Positions 1 through 12,779 of a DNA stretch of 64,000 nucleotides are shown here, piece after piece; position 1 is the first letter of the stretch; every line of letters begins with the position of its first letter. This DNA comes from Spizellomyces punctatus DAOM BR117. Its lineage: Eukaryota; Chytridiomycota; Chytridiomycetes; Spizellomycetales; Spizellomycetaceae. Both the position numbers and the translations under genes were made by a program. The stretch is from positions 337,638 to 401,637 of the forward strand of contig NW_015971551.1 in the NCBI RefSeq assembly GCF_000182565.1. Direction: 5' to 3'. Under the pieces are notes generated by a model. The model searched no databases. It was not told the origin of the DNA and saw nothing but the letters and a program-made list of their open reading frames with translations.

Positions 1-3
1 GCT

Positions 4-3000
4 ATGGAAGCAGTGGACAGATTTCTCTTGGGTTTAGACCGACCTTCAATGGGATTAGATAGTCAGACCACCGATGCTGTGTCGACCGAGGAGGCAGAGA
101 CAGCGGCAAGTCCTGCCAGTGGACCCGTCCTGCGGCCAACCTCTGCATCCGTTCGATTAAGCGATTCAGCATACTTGCAAAGCCATCGAACCCAATCAAC
201 CCCCATAACTCACGACGAACCCCTAAAGCCATACAACCGTGTCCAATCTGCTCCCGCTTCCCGGTCCAGAGGCACGTCTTTATGGCGAGGGAGTCGAACG
301 TCGATATCAGCAAGCGGATCCCGTCCCAGTTGGTCCGCCTCGGCGGATTTTCGCAGACCTTCCGTTCAATTTTCTCTTTCATCTTTTCCACATACCGATT
401 CGGATCCTGCTGAAGTTCGGAGGGATGCCAGTGCACAGGCCTTGAGGAACTCTCGGACCAGTATTACCGAGCCCAAACCACGGACAAGGGAGCGATCTTC
501 CATGTCGGCCCGTATGGAAGATCTAGAAGTCGCCAAAGCCCGGTCCATTGCAGAAGCGATCACCCGAGCTGCTGCACAATGGGATCCATCTCAACGCCAA
601 AGCAACAGCTCCTTGTACAGTTCTACTCGACCCAGCCGACCTGCTTCGGCACTGACGCTTGAAAAGAGAGCTGCATCGGCTGCATCGTGTGCGGCTGCTG
701 CTACTGGTGGGAGGAGAAGCCGACCAGCCAGTGGGCGAATTGGTACTTCAGTACAAAATCTGGACACTAAGCCAAGTGAACCGCACCAAACCGGATTCCG
801 TCTACCTAAAACCCCAAAAGAGCTCTGGTCTCTCGTTCGCGAAACCTACTGTCCGCGAATTTTTGATGCATTATCGGCTCGTGTTCCCCAGCCAATTCCG
901 TACACCCTAACACTTCGCCATGGATTTCAGTTCAAGTATAGCCTTCGACATAGGCAAGCTCTAATCTGGGTGTGCCCGCATCTCAAAGTCCCTATCCACC
1001 ACGCAGACGGAAAGCTTGAGTCTGAGATGGACGGCGAAGAGGAAAGCCAGTCCCCAAAGGACAATGTCGATGATTCCGAATTCGATCTAAGAGCGCTTCC
1101 AGGACAATCAAAGTACCATTCGTACACCTTTGCTGCGGTCGACCGAACCGGCACTATTTCCTTATGGGATGTGGCGAGAAACACGGACACCAATCGTCCT
1201 AGGGGAGTCGTCAAATTGATGACTGAAATTACGGAGTTTGTCTTTATAAAGAAGTTTGCCGTATATGCTGCGTGTTCGCAGGATAAGAATATCAAGGTGC
1301 GTAGTATCTAGTACCTTCTTAACGTTGTTCATGTATCGGTTAACTGATGCAACGACCGTATCTACTCAGTTCTTTAACTCGCGATTTGAAATGACAAATC
1401 TACACCATACAATGGAGCCAATTCTATTGTAAGTATTCTACCAAGTCAAGATTCCTGGGCATGTCCATCTCATTAACTCGGCGTTACCAAAGCATACGCT
1501 ATAATTCCCTCAACCATGGTCTCGTTACTGCTGGATCACATTCAATTTGTGTGAGTACGTTAGACAAGCTACTGCCTCGGTGCGAGATACTAAACTGCGA
1601 CAACAGGTTTGGACAATGGAGGCTACAAAACATCGGTGCGTATAAAATCCGCATATGACGAGTTTCCTAGACTGACCAGGCATCCGACACTCTCTAGCAA
1701 CATTATCCGCGTCGTACCAACTGTAAAACATACGTTCCACACGCACCTTCCTCGCGACGAATGGATCTCTAATCTTTACCTTGACGAGAAGAATCTCCGT
1801 ATCTATGCCGTGGTCGATACGAAGATTTTGGTAGAGGGCAAGATGGCTTTCCATGCACTGCGTACTCGCTAGATACTGACCATGGATGGCGTAGGTATTT
1901 CACCAGACCCACGGCACTCATATCGACACCCTTCGCAACATCTCAACCCGCCACGTAAGCGCCCTTATCCACCACGACTTTTATCAATACACCTTGATTG
2001 CATGCACTGATGGGAGCAGTACGTTGGTCACTTCATACACGTCCCCCGCTGTAAGCTATTGACTGATCAGCTCCTTGACCAGTTCAAGTCAGAAATATGA
2101 ACAACGCGATTGTGCATGAATTTACCGGGCATACGAAGCCTGTTACGTCCCTCGCGCTCTACCCGCAGGGACCAATGATTATTTCCTGCGCGATGGATTA
2201 TACAGTGCGGGTGTACAGTTTAAAAACATTTAAAGAGATTTATTGGTATGCGCTTTGGTTTTTCCTTTTGTTTATCGAGATCATGTGAGGATAGAATATG
2301 TAATTTCTTGATACTTCTTATTGTTTGCTAGCTTGCATTTAAGAGAACGACCGCTGAGTCTGACGGTCATAGATGATGATCAGTTGCTGATACGGACGAG
2401 AGAGACCATCGATGTCTGGAGTCTAAACCACATCAATTCCGGATTCTCGAGTCTAAAGTAAATCGTGTTATCTCCTTTCACATGCCCGCCAATTTACAGT
2501 GCTCATCCGACGTTTCAGCTCTCATGTTAAAACCCTGCTTCGAGTCAAATCTCCGGGCATCCAGCCACGGATTCTCGTCCGGACCGAAGACGGCATTGTT
2601 CGTCTCTTGTCCCCCGTCAACGGGAAAGCTATCACTACCGCCCTGCCGCTTCTCGAAACGGATTATCTGCATGATTTAGCGTATTGTTCCAAGATTGGTT
2701 TGTTGCTGTGCTTTTGCGCTGAAGGACAGTTGTGATCAGAGGCTTATTTTATGCGCCGTACTTGGCTCATTGGACCGTCAACAGATCGAATGTTTTTTAT
2801 GCTCGAAAATGGCGAAATATGGGTCATGGCCACTAATTTCAATCCGTGCGTTGTGGTCGATATATGGAAACTAGGCGAAGCAGGTGCCGTTTCTTTTGTA
2901 TATGTAATTAGACCATTATTACCCTGCCATCTCACTTTCGTTCATCTGCCACTCAGTCCGCGAAGACTGCAGCCACATTGCAATATTTGACGGTCGCTTC

Positions 3001-6000
3001 AGTCCCGCGGATGAAGTTCCCCCTGGGTATGATTCTGTGAAGGGGTATGCATTTTTATTGGGTGCGACCCGTAATGGGCAGGTGCTTGTATATGGGAGAA
3101 GAGGGGGTGTGAGGGATCGGTATCAGGTTGGTTTTCCTTTGTCTTTTGTTGCTAGTCTTTGACTATGTATTTGGGTGACATATGAAAAATGGCAGCTTCA
3201 TAACGCAGAAATCACTCAAATGCTATGCGACCAAAAGCAACAGCTTCTCTTCACATGTGGAGCAGGTAATTACCCCGTAATTTCGAATTTTCCGTTTACC
3301 CAATATCATTAAGCCCTGGTTCTGTCAGACGAAACGATCAAAATAACAAAGGTCTCACCAACGTCTCCAGAGATCTTGCACCCTATTCTGTCCATCCGAA
3401 CCCACTTTATTCCTCGGGTGATATCGGTTCTCGGTTCAACAATATGTGCTGCCGCCGAGGAGGGGAGTCTATGGATGTATGAATTTTCTGTTGAGAAAAG
3501 AGGTACGTCTTTCTTTTTTTTAAAGTATTTACTGCATGGGATTTTGATAAAGTCGGACCTTGTTTCGCGGAGGGTAGAATGGCGAATGCATCCTACCCAC
3601 AACCGAAGCGATGATCACACAGACAATGTTACAGCCATCTGTCCGATCCCAAAACTGGACCTTTTCGTTAGTGCCAGCAAAGATGGAACACTGCGGGTGT
3701 GGGATACTGGCAATACCCTCGTAAGGTATCTTGTAAAAGCCCGAGCAGATATGCAGGACATGATGGAACTGAAACAAGTCAATAGGGAACTTCAGTTCCA
3801 AGAATCTATCGATAGTCTATCCATCGCCAATGCGCATGGTGACATTCTCTTTGGCATTCAAAACCGTGTGGATATTATCAAGTACCAATCCTGTAGGCTC
3901 AACCATTCCGATATTGCTTGTCCTTTCTCTGAAAATGTGACACCTTGTTTTTGCATTTATTAAAGATCTACCGCCCGGCTATGTACAAACCGTTCAAAAG
4001 ATGGAGCATAAAGAATACGTACCAGAGCAACCTGTTCCGTTTGATGACGCAAGGATAGAGTGGAAAAACCTTTTATGCCGAGGCCAAAGAAAACTGTATG
4101 TGCGTCAGTTTCCTCGCGATATCCCGGCTAACCCCCTGTCCTCCATCACAGCGTGCTCAACACCCAAGACCCGTGGTCCCTCTTTCATGACATAAACCTC
4201 GTCGGTCCCGAAAAGCCCTTCGAAGGCCCTGAACCTCCACACTCGAAAGGCGAACGAGACATGTACAAAGATCTCCTCGAAAGACTGGATCTCATTGCTT
4301 TACAGCGACGACAGATTGTCGAGATGGCTAAACAGAGGTTGGAAGCGGAGCAAGCAGAGGGTGTGAGAGAGGACGAGATACTCCATCAGGAGTTTTTGCG
4401 GTATATGCGGAACAAACCCTTTTGGGGACTCTCCCGTGGAGGAAGTATGGGGGAGTTACGACCAACAAGTCCGACTGAGGGGCCGGGGAGGTTATTGGAT
4501 ATTCCTGTGCCTATATCTCGAGAGGCGGGCGTTGGGGGAATGGTTGGCGGCGAGGTGATAGAGGCAGGCGGGGCAGTGGTGATGGTAGGGAAGGGCGAAG
4601 TTTCAGAAGGTGGGTTCGTACATCCCAAGACATCCTCCGCCCATAGCGTTACTTATTGATATGCTTTTTCACAGCGATAACCCTTCCATCCCCTTTATCC
4701 AATGAGGACACCCCGCCTCCGTTACCAAGTAAAAAGTCTTCCAAAAAGCGCTTTCAAAAACGTCTCATCTTTGCTCCAGACGGCCAGCTCCCAAACTCCC
4801 TCCTTCACAAGGAAGTCCTCGATTGGAAATCCACTCACTCGACATTTTCTCTTCCAGCTGCCGTGATACCCCGCGCAGGGAAGCCAAAGACATCTACTCC
4901 GCAGTCAACAGATGATACAAAGAAAAAGCGGAGCGAGGAATACAAAAAGCGGTTAAAGGAGATGTTGGACGCGTTGCCGAGGGAGGAGGAGGTTACAGGT
5001 GGACCGGAAGGTGGGGAAGAGGTTGTGGTAGAGGAAGCGGAAGAGGAGGAAGTGGAAGAAGCAGAGCGGGCTGCGAGGTTGCGATTACCTCCTCAGAGAA
5101 TGCGGTTCGGGACCTTGGAACCGCGGGTGAAGGAAATGGTGGAGGTGAAGTTACCCATCGTGGTCGAAAAGCTATTGGCGTATGACTGGGTGCCTGTCGA
5201 TCAGGTAGAATACTCCAAAATTGTTATCGAAATTTATTCATGGCAGTCGCCTAATGTCTCGTTCCAAAAAGCTATTTTACCCGCCACAGGACCCAACAAA
5301 CCCCCCTCCTCCGACCTCCCGCAAACTTGTAAGTCAACCACGTTCCTCCTCTTGCTAGCTCTTATCTAATCTCCTCTACAGAAAATAGATGCAGATTCGC
5401 ATACACTTCTCCCTCTCGTCCTCGACATCTTTCGTACAACAACCTCCTCGCAGACTCGGATGGAAATTGTGGAATATATCAATTGGATGTATGAAGAACA
5501 TGGTATTAAGGACGCGACAGGCATTGTAAAGGCGTTTTGTAGAGTACTTGGTACTGCTGAGGCAGATGGAGAGCAGGATGTACCGGTACGTCTTGTCTTG
5601 CTTATTTGGAGTAAATTAGGGTGATGAAGGGCCCATTTGCTAATGTCATGTCTTGGGCAGATGCGCTGTGCGCTCATTGAATCCCTAGCCCGTTACGGCC
5701 CAAACCACGTTGACGTTGTCCCTAGTCTCCTCATGCAGCTCGCTTCCCGTCACGAAACAGTTCGGTATGATCTTGCTCTTTTTATACGTTCACGTCACTT
5801 CTGTTAACCTCAGTGCATTGGGTGACATGACGGATCTGTCATGAACAGTAATCGCGCGATACAGTTTTTGAAGGCGTTGGGCGTACATACACCTGATAAT
5901 CCGTTTCTGGTTCACGCTGTCGAAGAGATTTTGAGCGAGGTGAGGGCGTGGGTGCAAGAGCAGGTTTGTTTTGTTTTTTTGCATGTGCATTTGCTTACGG

Positions 6001-7976
6001 TCTCTTTTGGGCGCAAAGGTCGTGGCGACTACTAAGGTAACGCCGCAACCTGCTCATCCGGGTCCGACGACAGCTTGGGACACCACGAGCGTCACACAAT
6101 CACAAGCACAACAAGAGACCTCACGTCCCCTGTCTGCAACATATCAGGATCCTCGGATACCTTTAACAAATTTTATTCGCAAAAACTTGAAAAAGTACCT
6201 CCTTCGCTCCACATCCAATAAAGAGGTTGCGCAGAAACTAAAGAAGCTTAACATACATGGTGTGGAGGACCGGACCCTGGAGGAGAGGGGCGATGACGAG
6301 CGGCCGGGAAGTTCCAAGAGCAGACCAGGGACAGCGGGATCTAGGACGCATAGTAGACCTGATAGTGGAGGGATGGGCTCGCGGCCCGGGAGTGGGAAAG
6401 GTGCACGGCCTGGCAGTGGCGCTAATGCGCGGCCTGGGAGTGGGTTAGGTGCACGGCCCGGCAGCGGGGTTAATGCGCGACCTGGTAGTGGAGTTACTGC
6501 ACGGCCCGGGAGCGGGGTTGATGCCCGATCTGAAACCGTGATGAAGCCAGGACTGGGAAGGGAAACTTCTGGGGTATCTATTGGAGCAGGAAAGCAACCG
6601 GATACCGAGAAAGCGGCGGAAGTGAGGCAGTCTATCCCTGGACGAGGGAAAAAGCGCGTGGCGTTCGGTACTCCGCTGTCGTCAGCGGGGGCATTCAAGT
6701 CGCCCAGTGCACAAGCCGATAAAGGCTTGTTACAGCAAGATGGAAGAAGGATCTCAATAGAGATCCCTACTGCGCCCGACGCGGGGATACTAAAACATGA
6801 TGGGATGAGGCATTCAGTGGACATACCGGAATTGGAATGGATGGAGATGGTTACCTATCGGCCGTCTGTACCTCTGGGAGAGGGTGATATGGGATCAAAT
6901 GAAGAGGTGAGCAGCATCGCGTCGTTCGAAGAGAGTTTACGCTCACATTCAACAAACTTGTCTGGTAGACTCCCTTTTACCAGGCCTTTGAAATCGATCG
7001 TCCACCATCTTCTCGAAATCCCGTCACAATTCTTCAAAACCCTTGCGGTCAGGATTTTATCAATGCCCTCAATTTCTACATCCTTTCCCGGGAACGGGCG
7101 GCAGCGAAAGCCGAACAAGAACGGCTTGAAAAGCTTCGACAAGAATCGGAAGCAGCGGCGCGGATGGCTGCAGAAGCCGATAAGAAGCAGAAATTCATGG
7201 AATACATGGCCAAAAAGGAGCGGGAGCGGTTAGAGAGATTGGAGGCACGGAAGAAACGATTAGACGAGGCTAGGAGAAGGGAGGAAGCTAAGGCGCGCTT
7301 GCCCGCTTTGGTGCAGGGAAAGCTGAGTGCGATGAGAACACAAGGGATTGGATTAACTCATAAGAGTGAATGTCATCCGTCCAGGGAAACGCTGGATTAC
7401 GAGTATCGTACGTACAGGATATCAAATCGGCATTGACAACTTTATATATTGCAATTACTAACACCGGTACCTTTTACCAATCCAGGTAAATTCCCACCCA
7501 TCGCCGACGGGCATACTCACGGCCCGCACCACACAGGGATCTCAATGCATATACAAAAGTACAATCGGTCAATGCCGATGGAACGCGTGGAGATTGTCCC
7601 ATTCGATCCTTTCCTTCAACGAGAGACCACACCACTCAAACGTAATTCCCCGAGGACATTTTCTGCCGCCCGGCCGCCCACGTCCATTCCACTTGGTTCA
7701 ACCCTCGTCCCATCCCAACTCGTTCCGCAATGGCAAGAATTCAATATTGAGAACTCTGAGGCTGTTATCGAGAGGGAATTAAGGGACTTTTTCCCAGATG
7801 GTGATCTAAAATACATTCGCGCGGGGCTGAAGAGTGCTGAAGCGGCAAGTGGCGGAATGGTGCACGACGGTGGGGCGGACACCAAGTTTAGAACGCAGAG
7901 AAAGTACTTTATCCCAGCGCTATCGATGGCGCTTGAGACCGTAGCCGCGGGGCAGACCTACGGGCTGGCCGATTGA
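4..7976 (+). CDS. Giant WD-repeat/HEAT/coiled-coil protein, WDR87/WDR97-like (ciliary), 5' end uncertain
   Basis: Roughly 25 exons code for a protein of about 2000 residues. The first exon (4-1296) is Ser/Arg/Pro-rich and probably disordered. Phased exons 1370-1428, 1493-1550, 1607-1635, 1680-1830, 1895-2018, 2083-2245, 2332-2457, 2519-2697, 2785-2883, 2957-3126, 3196-3265, 3329-3502 and about 3571-3725 carry two WD40 propellers; clear blades read GHTKPVTSLALYPQG, ENGEIWVMATN and HTDNVTAICPIP..DGTLRVWD. Later exons hold an acidic Lys/Glu region (4660-5330), a helical HEAT-like part (about 5395-5960), an RPGSG repeat (6382-6525), a charged coiled coil (6984-7407) and a C-terminal tail (7486-7976). 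The order WD, helical repeats, coiled coil resembles animal WDR87/WDR97, which are linked to cilia and sperm flagella; this assignment is inferred from architecture. The ATG at 4 has no upstream stop in view, so an earlier start outside the window is possible. Confidence 0.7.
6382..6525 (+). repeat. Six in-frame 24-nt tandem repeats, protein unit RPGSGxxA
   Basis: Six 24-nt units start at 6382, 6406, 6430, 6454, 6478 and 6502. Each encodes Arg-Pro-Gly-Ser-Gly plus two variable residues and Ala. Degenerate copies flank the array (SRPGTAGS upstream, ARSETV downstream). The units differ at third positions, so the array is not a very recent expansion. It lies in a disordered linker of the WD-repeat protein. 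Confidence 0.9.
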
Positions 7977-8045
7977 TGTTTGGATCGTGTAAGATGATGG
8001 GCTGTAAGCCCTTTGTAGATAGACTATCCTTTATGTAATATTTGT

Positions 8046-8999
8046 TCAGTGACGCTGGTCACTTTGACTCTCGCCCTCCTCAGTCTGCAATGCAGTCAAC
8101 CTGTCGAAGAGGCTTTGGTGAAACCTCCCCCGATACAAGGGACTCACGGTACTCAAGAGGGCATCCATACTTTCAAACCCCGCATTAGCAAATTCTAAAA
8201 CCTTTGATAAAGTCGTTCTGGCCGTCTCATTGGCTTCATTGGCCAAATGTGCCGAAACGATCTAGAGATGCTTACAACGCGTTAGAGACTTTTTGCACTC
8301 GTGTACGCGCTCAACCTCTCACCGTGAAACCGCAATCTGACAAGCTGATGACAAGCCAGACACCTTCCAGAATGCACAATTGAAGACGTGGTCTCTGAGC
8401 GCTCGATGCCGCATCGTGCCTCTCTATGAGCGAGATGGATCCAGGACAGACTTTATCGTCGTATTCTTTCAGTGCATTCAAAAGCTCTTGCCAAACCAAC
8501 TGGTCGTGCATGTAATCTGCCTTTCGTTTACGAGTGGGAAACATGAATGAATGGCAAGATGGGAAAGTCCAAACGCGCAGGAATTGAGATGCCATTCCGT
8601 CCGCGCCACAGACGCCACAAGAACACGTACCAGGTTGCCGGTCCCACTTTTGGGAATTCGACTGCGCCGCTTGCAATTTGGCGGCCAATGGCGTATTCAC
8701 CAGATAAGACGGACACGGCGATGCACGGTTTTCTCCGAAGATGATGGGTGTGCAAAAGTCAAGTCAAATGGTCGATGGCAGTGTTTGTTGAGCGTTGAAA
8801 TCGCAGCAGTTTGGAAACGGAATACGATGGTTTCTTGAACTTTGGACAAAGCGCCTTCTCCAATAGCCTTTGGTGATCAGAACACACGTGGCTTAAGAAG
8901 GAGTTCCACCTGACGTATGATTCTAATGTGGATGGAATGCATGGGATGGAAGAATTCGACAAGCCGCTCTCCAATCGTCGCACCATTGATGGCTTGCAT
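8046..8999 (-). CDS. Unrecognised protein, three or more exons
   Basis: Coding signal is clear on this strand but I do not recognise the family. A plausible first exon starts with ATG at 8999 (MQAINGATIGERLVEFFHP) and ends at 8910 with CAG|GTGGAA. A 42-nt intron follows, then an exon from 8867 reading AIGEGALSKVQETIVFRFQT and on to about 8710. The third coding block holds YMHDQLVWQELLNALKEYDD (about 8510-8420) and runs to about 8320. The last block is 8046 to about 8264, ending in FESMDALLSTVSPLYRGRF and a stop at 8046. The two later junctions are unresolved because several GT/AG choices fit. The predicted product is soluble and mostly helical, about 200 residues. It is convergent with the WD-repeat gene, with 69 bp between the two stop codons. 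Confidence 0.5.
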
Positions 9000-9564
9000 C
9001 AATTTAAAAACAGATATGGCGGTATTTGAATATGTGTTTCCAAAGTAAGATCCATGTATGCATGCATGTCATATTCTAGTGATAGTGATCATGTTAAAAT
9101 GGCTGTGTGTATTCTGCAAGTGTTATTTCAAAAGTATAATAATAATATCTTACGGCTGTGGTCATCCGCCGCGCTTTTTGGCAACTCTCCTTTCCTGGGC
9201 TCCTATCAACAACATCATCATTCGTCAACCGCATTCGGAACTGAGGCTGAACTTGCATTATCTTGTCTTTTGACACTTCTGACACTATTTTTTTTTTTAC
9301 TTTCGACAACGAACTGCTTCCGAGGAAATCCATCACGCTATCATTAGAAGGTTTCACATTTAGGGTATTGGCCCCGACGCTTTGCTTACCATCACATTAT
9401 TATACGGATACCCTCGCGCCACTGGCAAGATCTGGAGAGAGAGATCACCTTGACTTTGCATTTTAGACAGACTTGTTCGTGCATTACATACAGACAAAAG
9501 TACAGCATTGCTTTCCAACGCGCACACTCTGAGACTTGCACCACATTCCGGCACGAGTGTCGCC
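9000..9564. other. Intergenic, divergent promoter region
   Basis: About 0.56 kb between divergently transcribed genes. It contains an AT-rich stretch with a T10 tract near 9291. No RNA gene or further ORF could be supported. Confidence 0.5.
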
Positions 9565-10736
9565 ATGAACGAGATCTCCGCACTCCAGGTCGCTGCGCCA
9601 TCACCATTCCCCCATCTGGCCCCATCCTCGAGATCCGGCTCGACCACCAGGCAGCCCCCCGCTCCCACGGATATCCCCTTGGCAGATGCACAGCTTCTTT
9701 TGCCAGACTTTCCGCTTCCGCTGCCTAATGTCGATAGCTACGACTTTTCGAGATCTTCAAACGGTTGGATAGCGGACGATGACATTTTGGGTGCGGCAGC
9801 CGTTTTGTTCAGCACAAAGCTCTTGGATCAAGCACATCGCGAAAAAGCCGCACAGCGTGTAGTGCCTGCGTTGGGCGCTTTTATACCCGGTCCCGAATCG
9901 CACCTCCCGGCCATTGCGGCCGAACAGCACTTTATCGGAGAATTTATTCAGCACGACCACGACTCCGACAGTGAAAGTGGATATCAAGATTCTTCCCTCC
10001 CATCGATTTCCCCACGCTCCTTTACATCAAGACCATCGGTCACGCACGATAACGTCTCGACAGACGATGAAGACTCGTCCCCGGAAAACTCCGCCAAGGC
10101 GCAGATTGCTACACCTCTGCGGCCTTTTCGCAAGTCCCGCTTGAAGAGAATGATGGAGCCAGACTCTGATGATGATGAAGGAGAAGGGAATGATTCCGAA
10201 AACGAAGGGCAAGAAGACAAAGAACAGAAAACGCAAAGTCAAGAAGAGCAAGATGAAGAGAGCGATTTCGCGTCCAAGAGAGTCGTTCGCAAACCACATG
10301 TAAAGAGAACTGCCAACCATCGCAAGACCAAAACCACACCATCACCACACAAGAAACTCAAAAAAGAGACATCAGCCGTTGTTGAATCACGTCCAAGGTC
10401 GGTTGAAAAAGACCGCAAGAGTCCCGTCAGAAACTTGACTCCTAGCCGTGGAGCGCGCAAACCCGCCAAGAGCAATGGTAGAAGGTGCGGCTATTGCAAT
10501 GCCACACAAACTCCAATGTGGCGCCATGGTCCTCCAGGATATACAGACCTCTGCAACAAGGTGAGCAAGAGGGATTCTACGTGGATAGCTAAATATCGCC
10601 GCCCATCTTCTGCTTCCCTGTCTATGCAAGCATCTGATAAAGTTCCCGTCTGTTTGCATAGTGCGGCGTCAAATGGATGCGGGGACGGATTCTCCAAGAC
10701 CCCACACCCACGTCTCCAGACACTGTCACTCACTAA
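9565..10736 (+). CDS. GATA-type zinc finger transcription factor
   Basis: Two exons, 9565-10560 and 10662-10736, give 356 residues; the start is the first ATG in frame (MNEISALQ). The product is a nuclear DNA-binding protein with one C-terminal GATA finger, Cys308-x2-Cys311-x18-Cys330-x2-Cys333, containing TPMWRHGP and, after splicing, the basic CGVKWMRGR. The 18-residue loop is the fungal class IVb form. The 101-nt intron (GTGAGC..GCATAG) falls exactly before the fourth zinc cysteine. Without splicing, translation would run on with no finger. Upstream of the finger are an acidic Ser/Asp/Glu-rich stretch (about residues 190-255) and Lys/Arg-rich stretches (about 260-305) that could serve as nuclear localisation signals. 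The N-terminal 150 residues show no domain I recognise. Which GATA regulator it corresponds to cannot be told from the finger alone. Confidence 0.92.
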
Positions 10737-12087
10737 ATGCATCTCATGCGCCGCCGTACATCACTTTCAAAAATACACTATTACAAAAAGACATTCAAGG
10801 AACCATCCAGCTCGCTTGTAAATCCTCTACGTAGAAGTTGACATGGACGATGGACGAGCATAGAAGGGCTTCTTGGAAGGGACACTTTATTACCTGTCTG
10901 TTTTTCTTTTCAAACTTTTTTTTTTTTCTTTTTGACCTTCCTGTCTCCTTTTTTTTGTTGGTTAAACCTTTTTTACGGGGTGTGGTCTGGATTCGGGATT
11001 TGGTGGTGGAAGAAGGGGGGACAAGTTTTGTGGATCCTCCTTGTGAAAAGTAGTTGTGTTTTGTGCTGTGTTGGGCTTTGCGGGCTCAAAGTATACATCA
11101 TGTTATTGGATGTCTTGCAGGTTGGCTTTTGCTACTTGGGTTGATGGTGTCATATGTCGACCTAGTTTACCAGGACGGGCTACACTGAGCTTCAAAAGCC
11201 TCGGCCAGTTCTTTCAGATCCGAAAACAAGCGTGATGCACCATGACTATTTACTTTACTGCGTGAGGGTTTGCAGCGATGAAATGATGGCCCATCCGTAC
11301 TAACCGTCTTTGGATCGGTCAGTCCATGTGCAACAGATTATCCTTGCAGCTCGCACTCTGTATTGGAAGAATGAACAAATCATCTTTTTATTATTGTATT
11401 GGGCCTGAGGCTTTACCCTTTGTCCTTCCCCTCACCCGTTAACTTCAAGACGGCGATGAACTCAGAGTGGAGACTCGGATGGTCCAAGACACGGGCCCCA
11501 TCACGGCTTTGACAAGAGTTAATGGGTCAACGCGCCATGTCGCCAAAACAAAAAAAGGAACTGTGGGACGATGTGCAGTTTTGGCCATATTGGCATCTGT
11601 GCAGTGTGGGGCAAGTTCTGTAATTGGTATATGTGCTATTGAGGCATTGGCGTGAAAGCCATCAACGACGATGAAATGCCTTCCAAGAGCATATCTGTTT
11701 AATACGAGGTCATCTATAGCAAGGCTAACCCACACAGGATGAACCATCAAGCAATGCATAGCTGGCAGATGCAAGCCAAGTCCTTCCAAGCCCCTCCGAA
11801 CACTTTGACCATTGTGACCTTTCCACGCCAATGTGGCTGTGTGCCATTAGGCAAAAAAGAAAGCCAAGGCGAAGAGAAAAGAAGAAGAAGAAAAAGCGAG
11901 GAAATGTGTTTCCTGCGCAGGAGATCACGTGCGGGCGGTGTGGGAAAGTTATATTTGGTAGAGCGCGTTTTCACACTTGCCTCTCGTCCTTTCATTTAGA
12001 CATCTTCTGGTTTGCTCTCCCCCGGCCCAAGGTTTCCAGGCTTCTTCAGCTACTCCATCTATACTTTTACAAACTGAATAAACCGAT
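10737..12087. other. Intergenic, 1.35 kb
   Basis: Contains the 3' region of the GATA gene, with long T-runs near 10910-10970, and the promoter of the downstream membrane-protein gene. A purine-rich AAGAAGAAGAA tract lies near 11870-11900. I see no supported gene; the ORFs here are short and lack splice-compatible extensions. Confidence 0.4.
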
Positions 12088-12709
12088 ATGGAGACCGGGC
12101 AGCCAACTGGTGCTCCAATGCCTTCTGGTACCGCGCCTTACTCGGTGCCAGCATACTCGAGTGGGTCGCTTGTGTAAGCGCGTTCAATGCCTCATCTCGT
12201 ATGCTTGTATTCATGATGCCTAATGGCTTTTGCGATACAGTGACATTCTAAAGCAACCCGCAACCATTCTCCGTATTCTTGAATGGTTCTTTGCCGTGAT
12301 ATCTTTTTCCACCATTGCATCCTATGGAAAAGCCGCGACAGGCACCTCTGAAGGCGGTTTCATGATCTTCACCGGAGTGGTCGCATGGCTTTTGACCATG
12401 GTGTTTCTAGCTGTGTATATTCTCCGTCCTCCTCAACTCTCTGGTCGCGTCTGGGCGTATTTTGAAGTCGCTGTCAGTGCGATTTGGGTGGTGTTTTGGT
12501 TTTCAGCAAGTATTGCGGTGGCAGCTTATGGCTGTAGTTTTGATTGTGCCAATTTTAATGCGTCGATTACGTTTGGGTAAGCTGTCTTTTCCTTTTTTTG
12601 GAGGGTTGTTCATGTGTACTGATGCTTTTACTCCTTGTATAGATTCTTTAGTTTTGCTGCGTGGGCTGCCAGTACTTGGTTCGCGTATATGGAGCTGAGA
12701 AACTTGTGA
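12088..12709 (+). CDS. Four-helix membrane protein, MARVEL-domain-like
   Basis: Three exons, 12088-12173, 12241-12576 and 12643-12709, give 162 residues with all phases consistent. After a short Pro/Ser/Gly-rich cytosolic head come four hydrophobic segments, roughly ILRILEWFFAVISFSTIASY, FTGVVAWLLTMVFLAVYIL, YFEVAVSAIWVVFWFSASIAV and a last one split by intron 2 (ITFGFFSFAAWAASTWF). The four-helix topology, the size, and the start of helix 1 in a Leu-Lys-Gln-Pro context followed by RILEW fit MARVEL/Nce102-type proteins, which organise plasma-membrane domains in fungi. The family call rests on topology and helix-1 flavour, not on a decisive motif. A SUR7-like or orphan protein is the alternative. 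Confidence 0.8.
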
Positions 12710-12779
12710 AAACCGTATCTCAAAGTTGTTCGGCATTAGATTCTTTATTATTAAAAAAGATCCCCTTTGTGAATATGTG

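Noticed and set aside
6144-6824. 226-residue open frame on the minus strand
   Set aside because: It is the antisense of the RPGSG repeat region; the repeat keeps the opposite strand open (LPGRAxxP). The plus strand fits the spliced WD-protein model.
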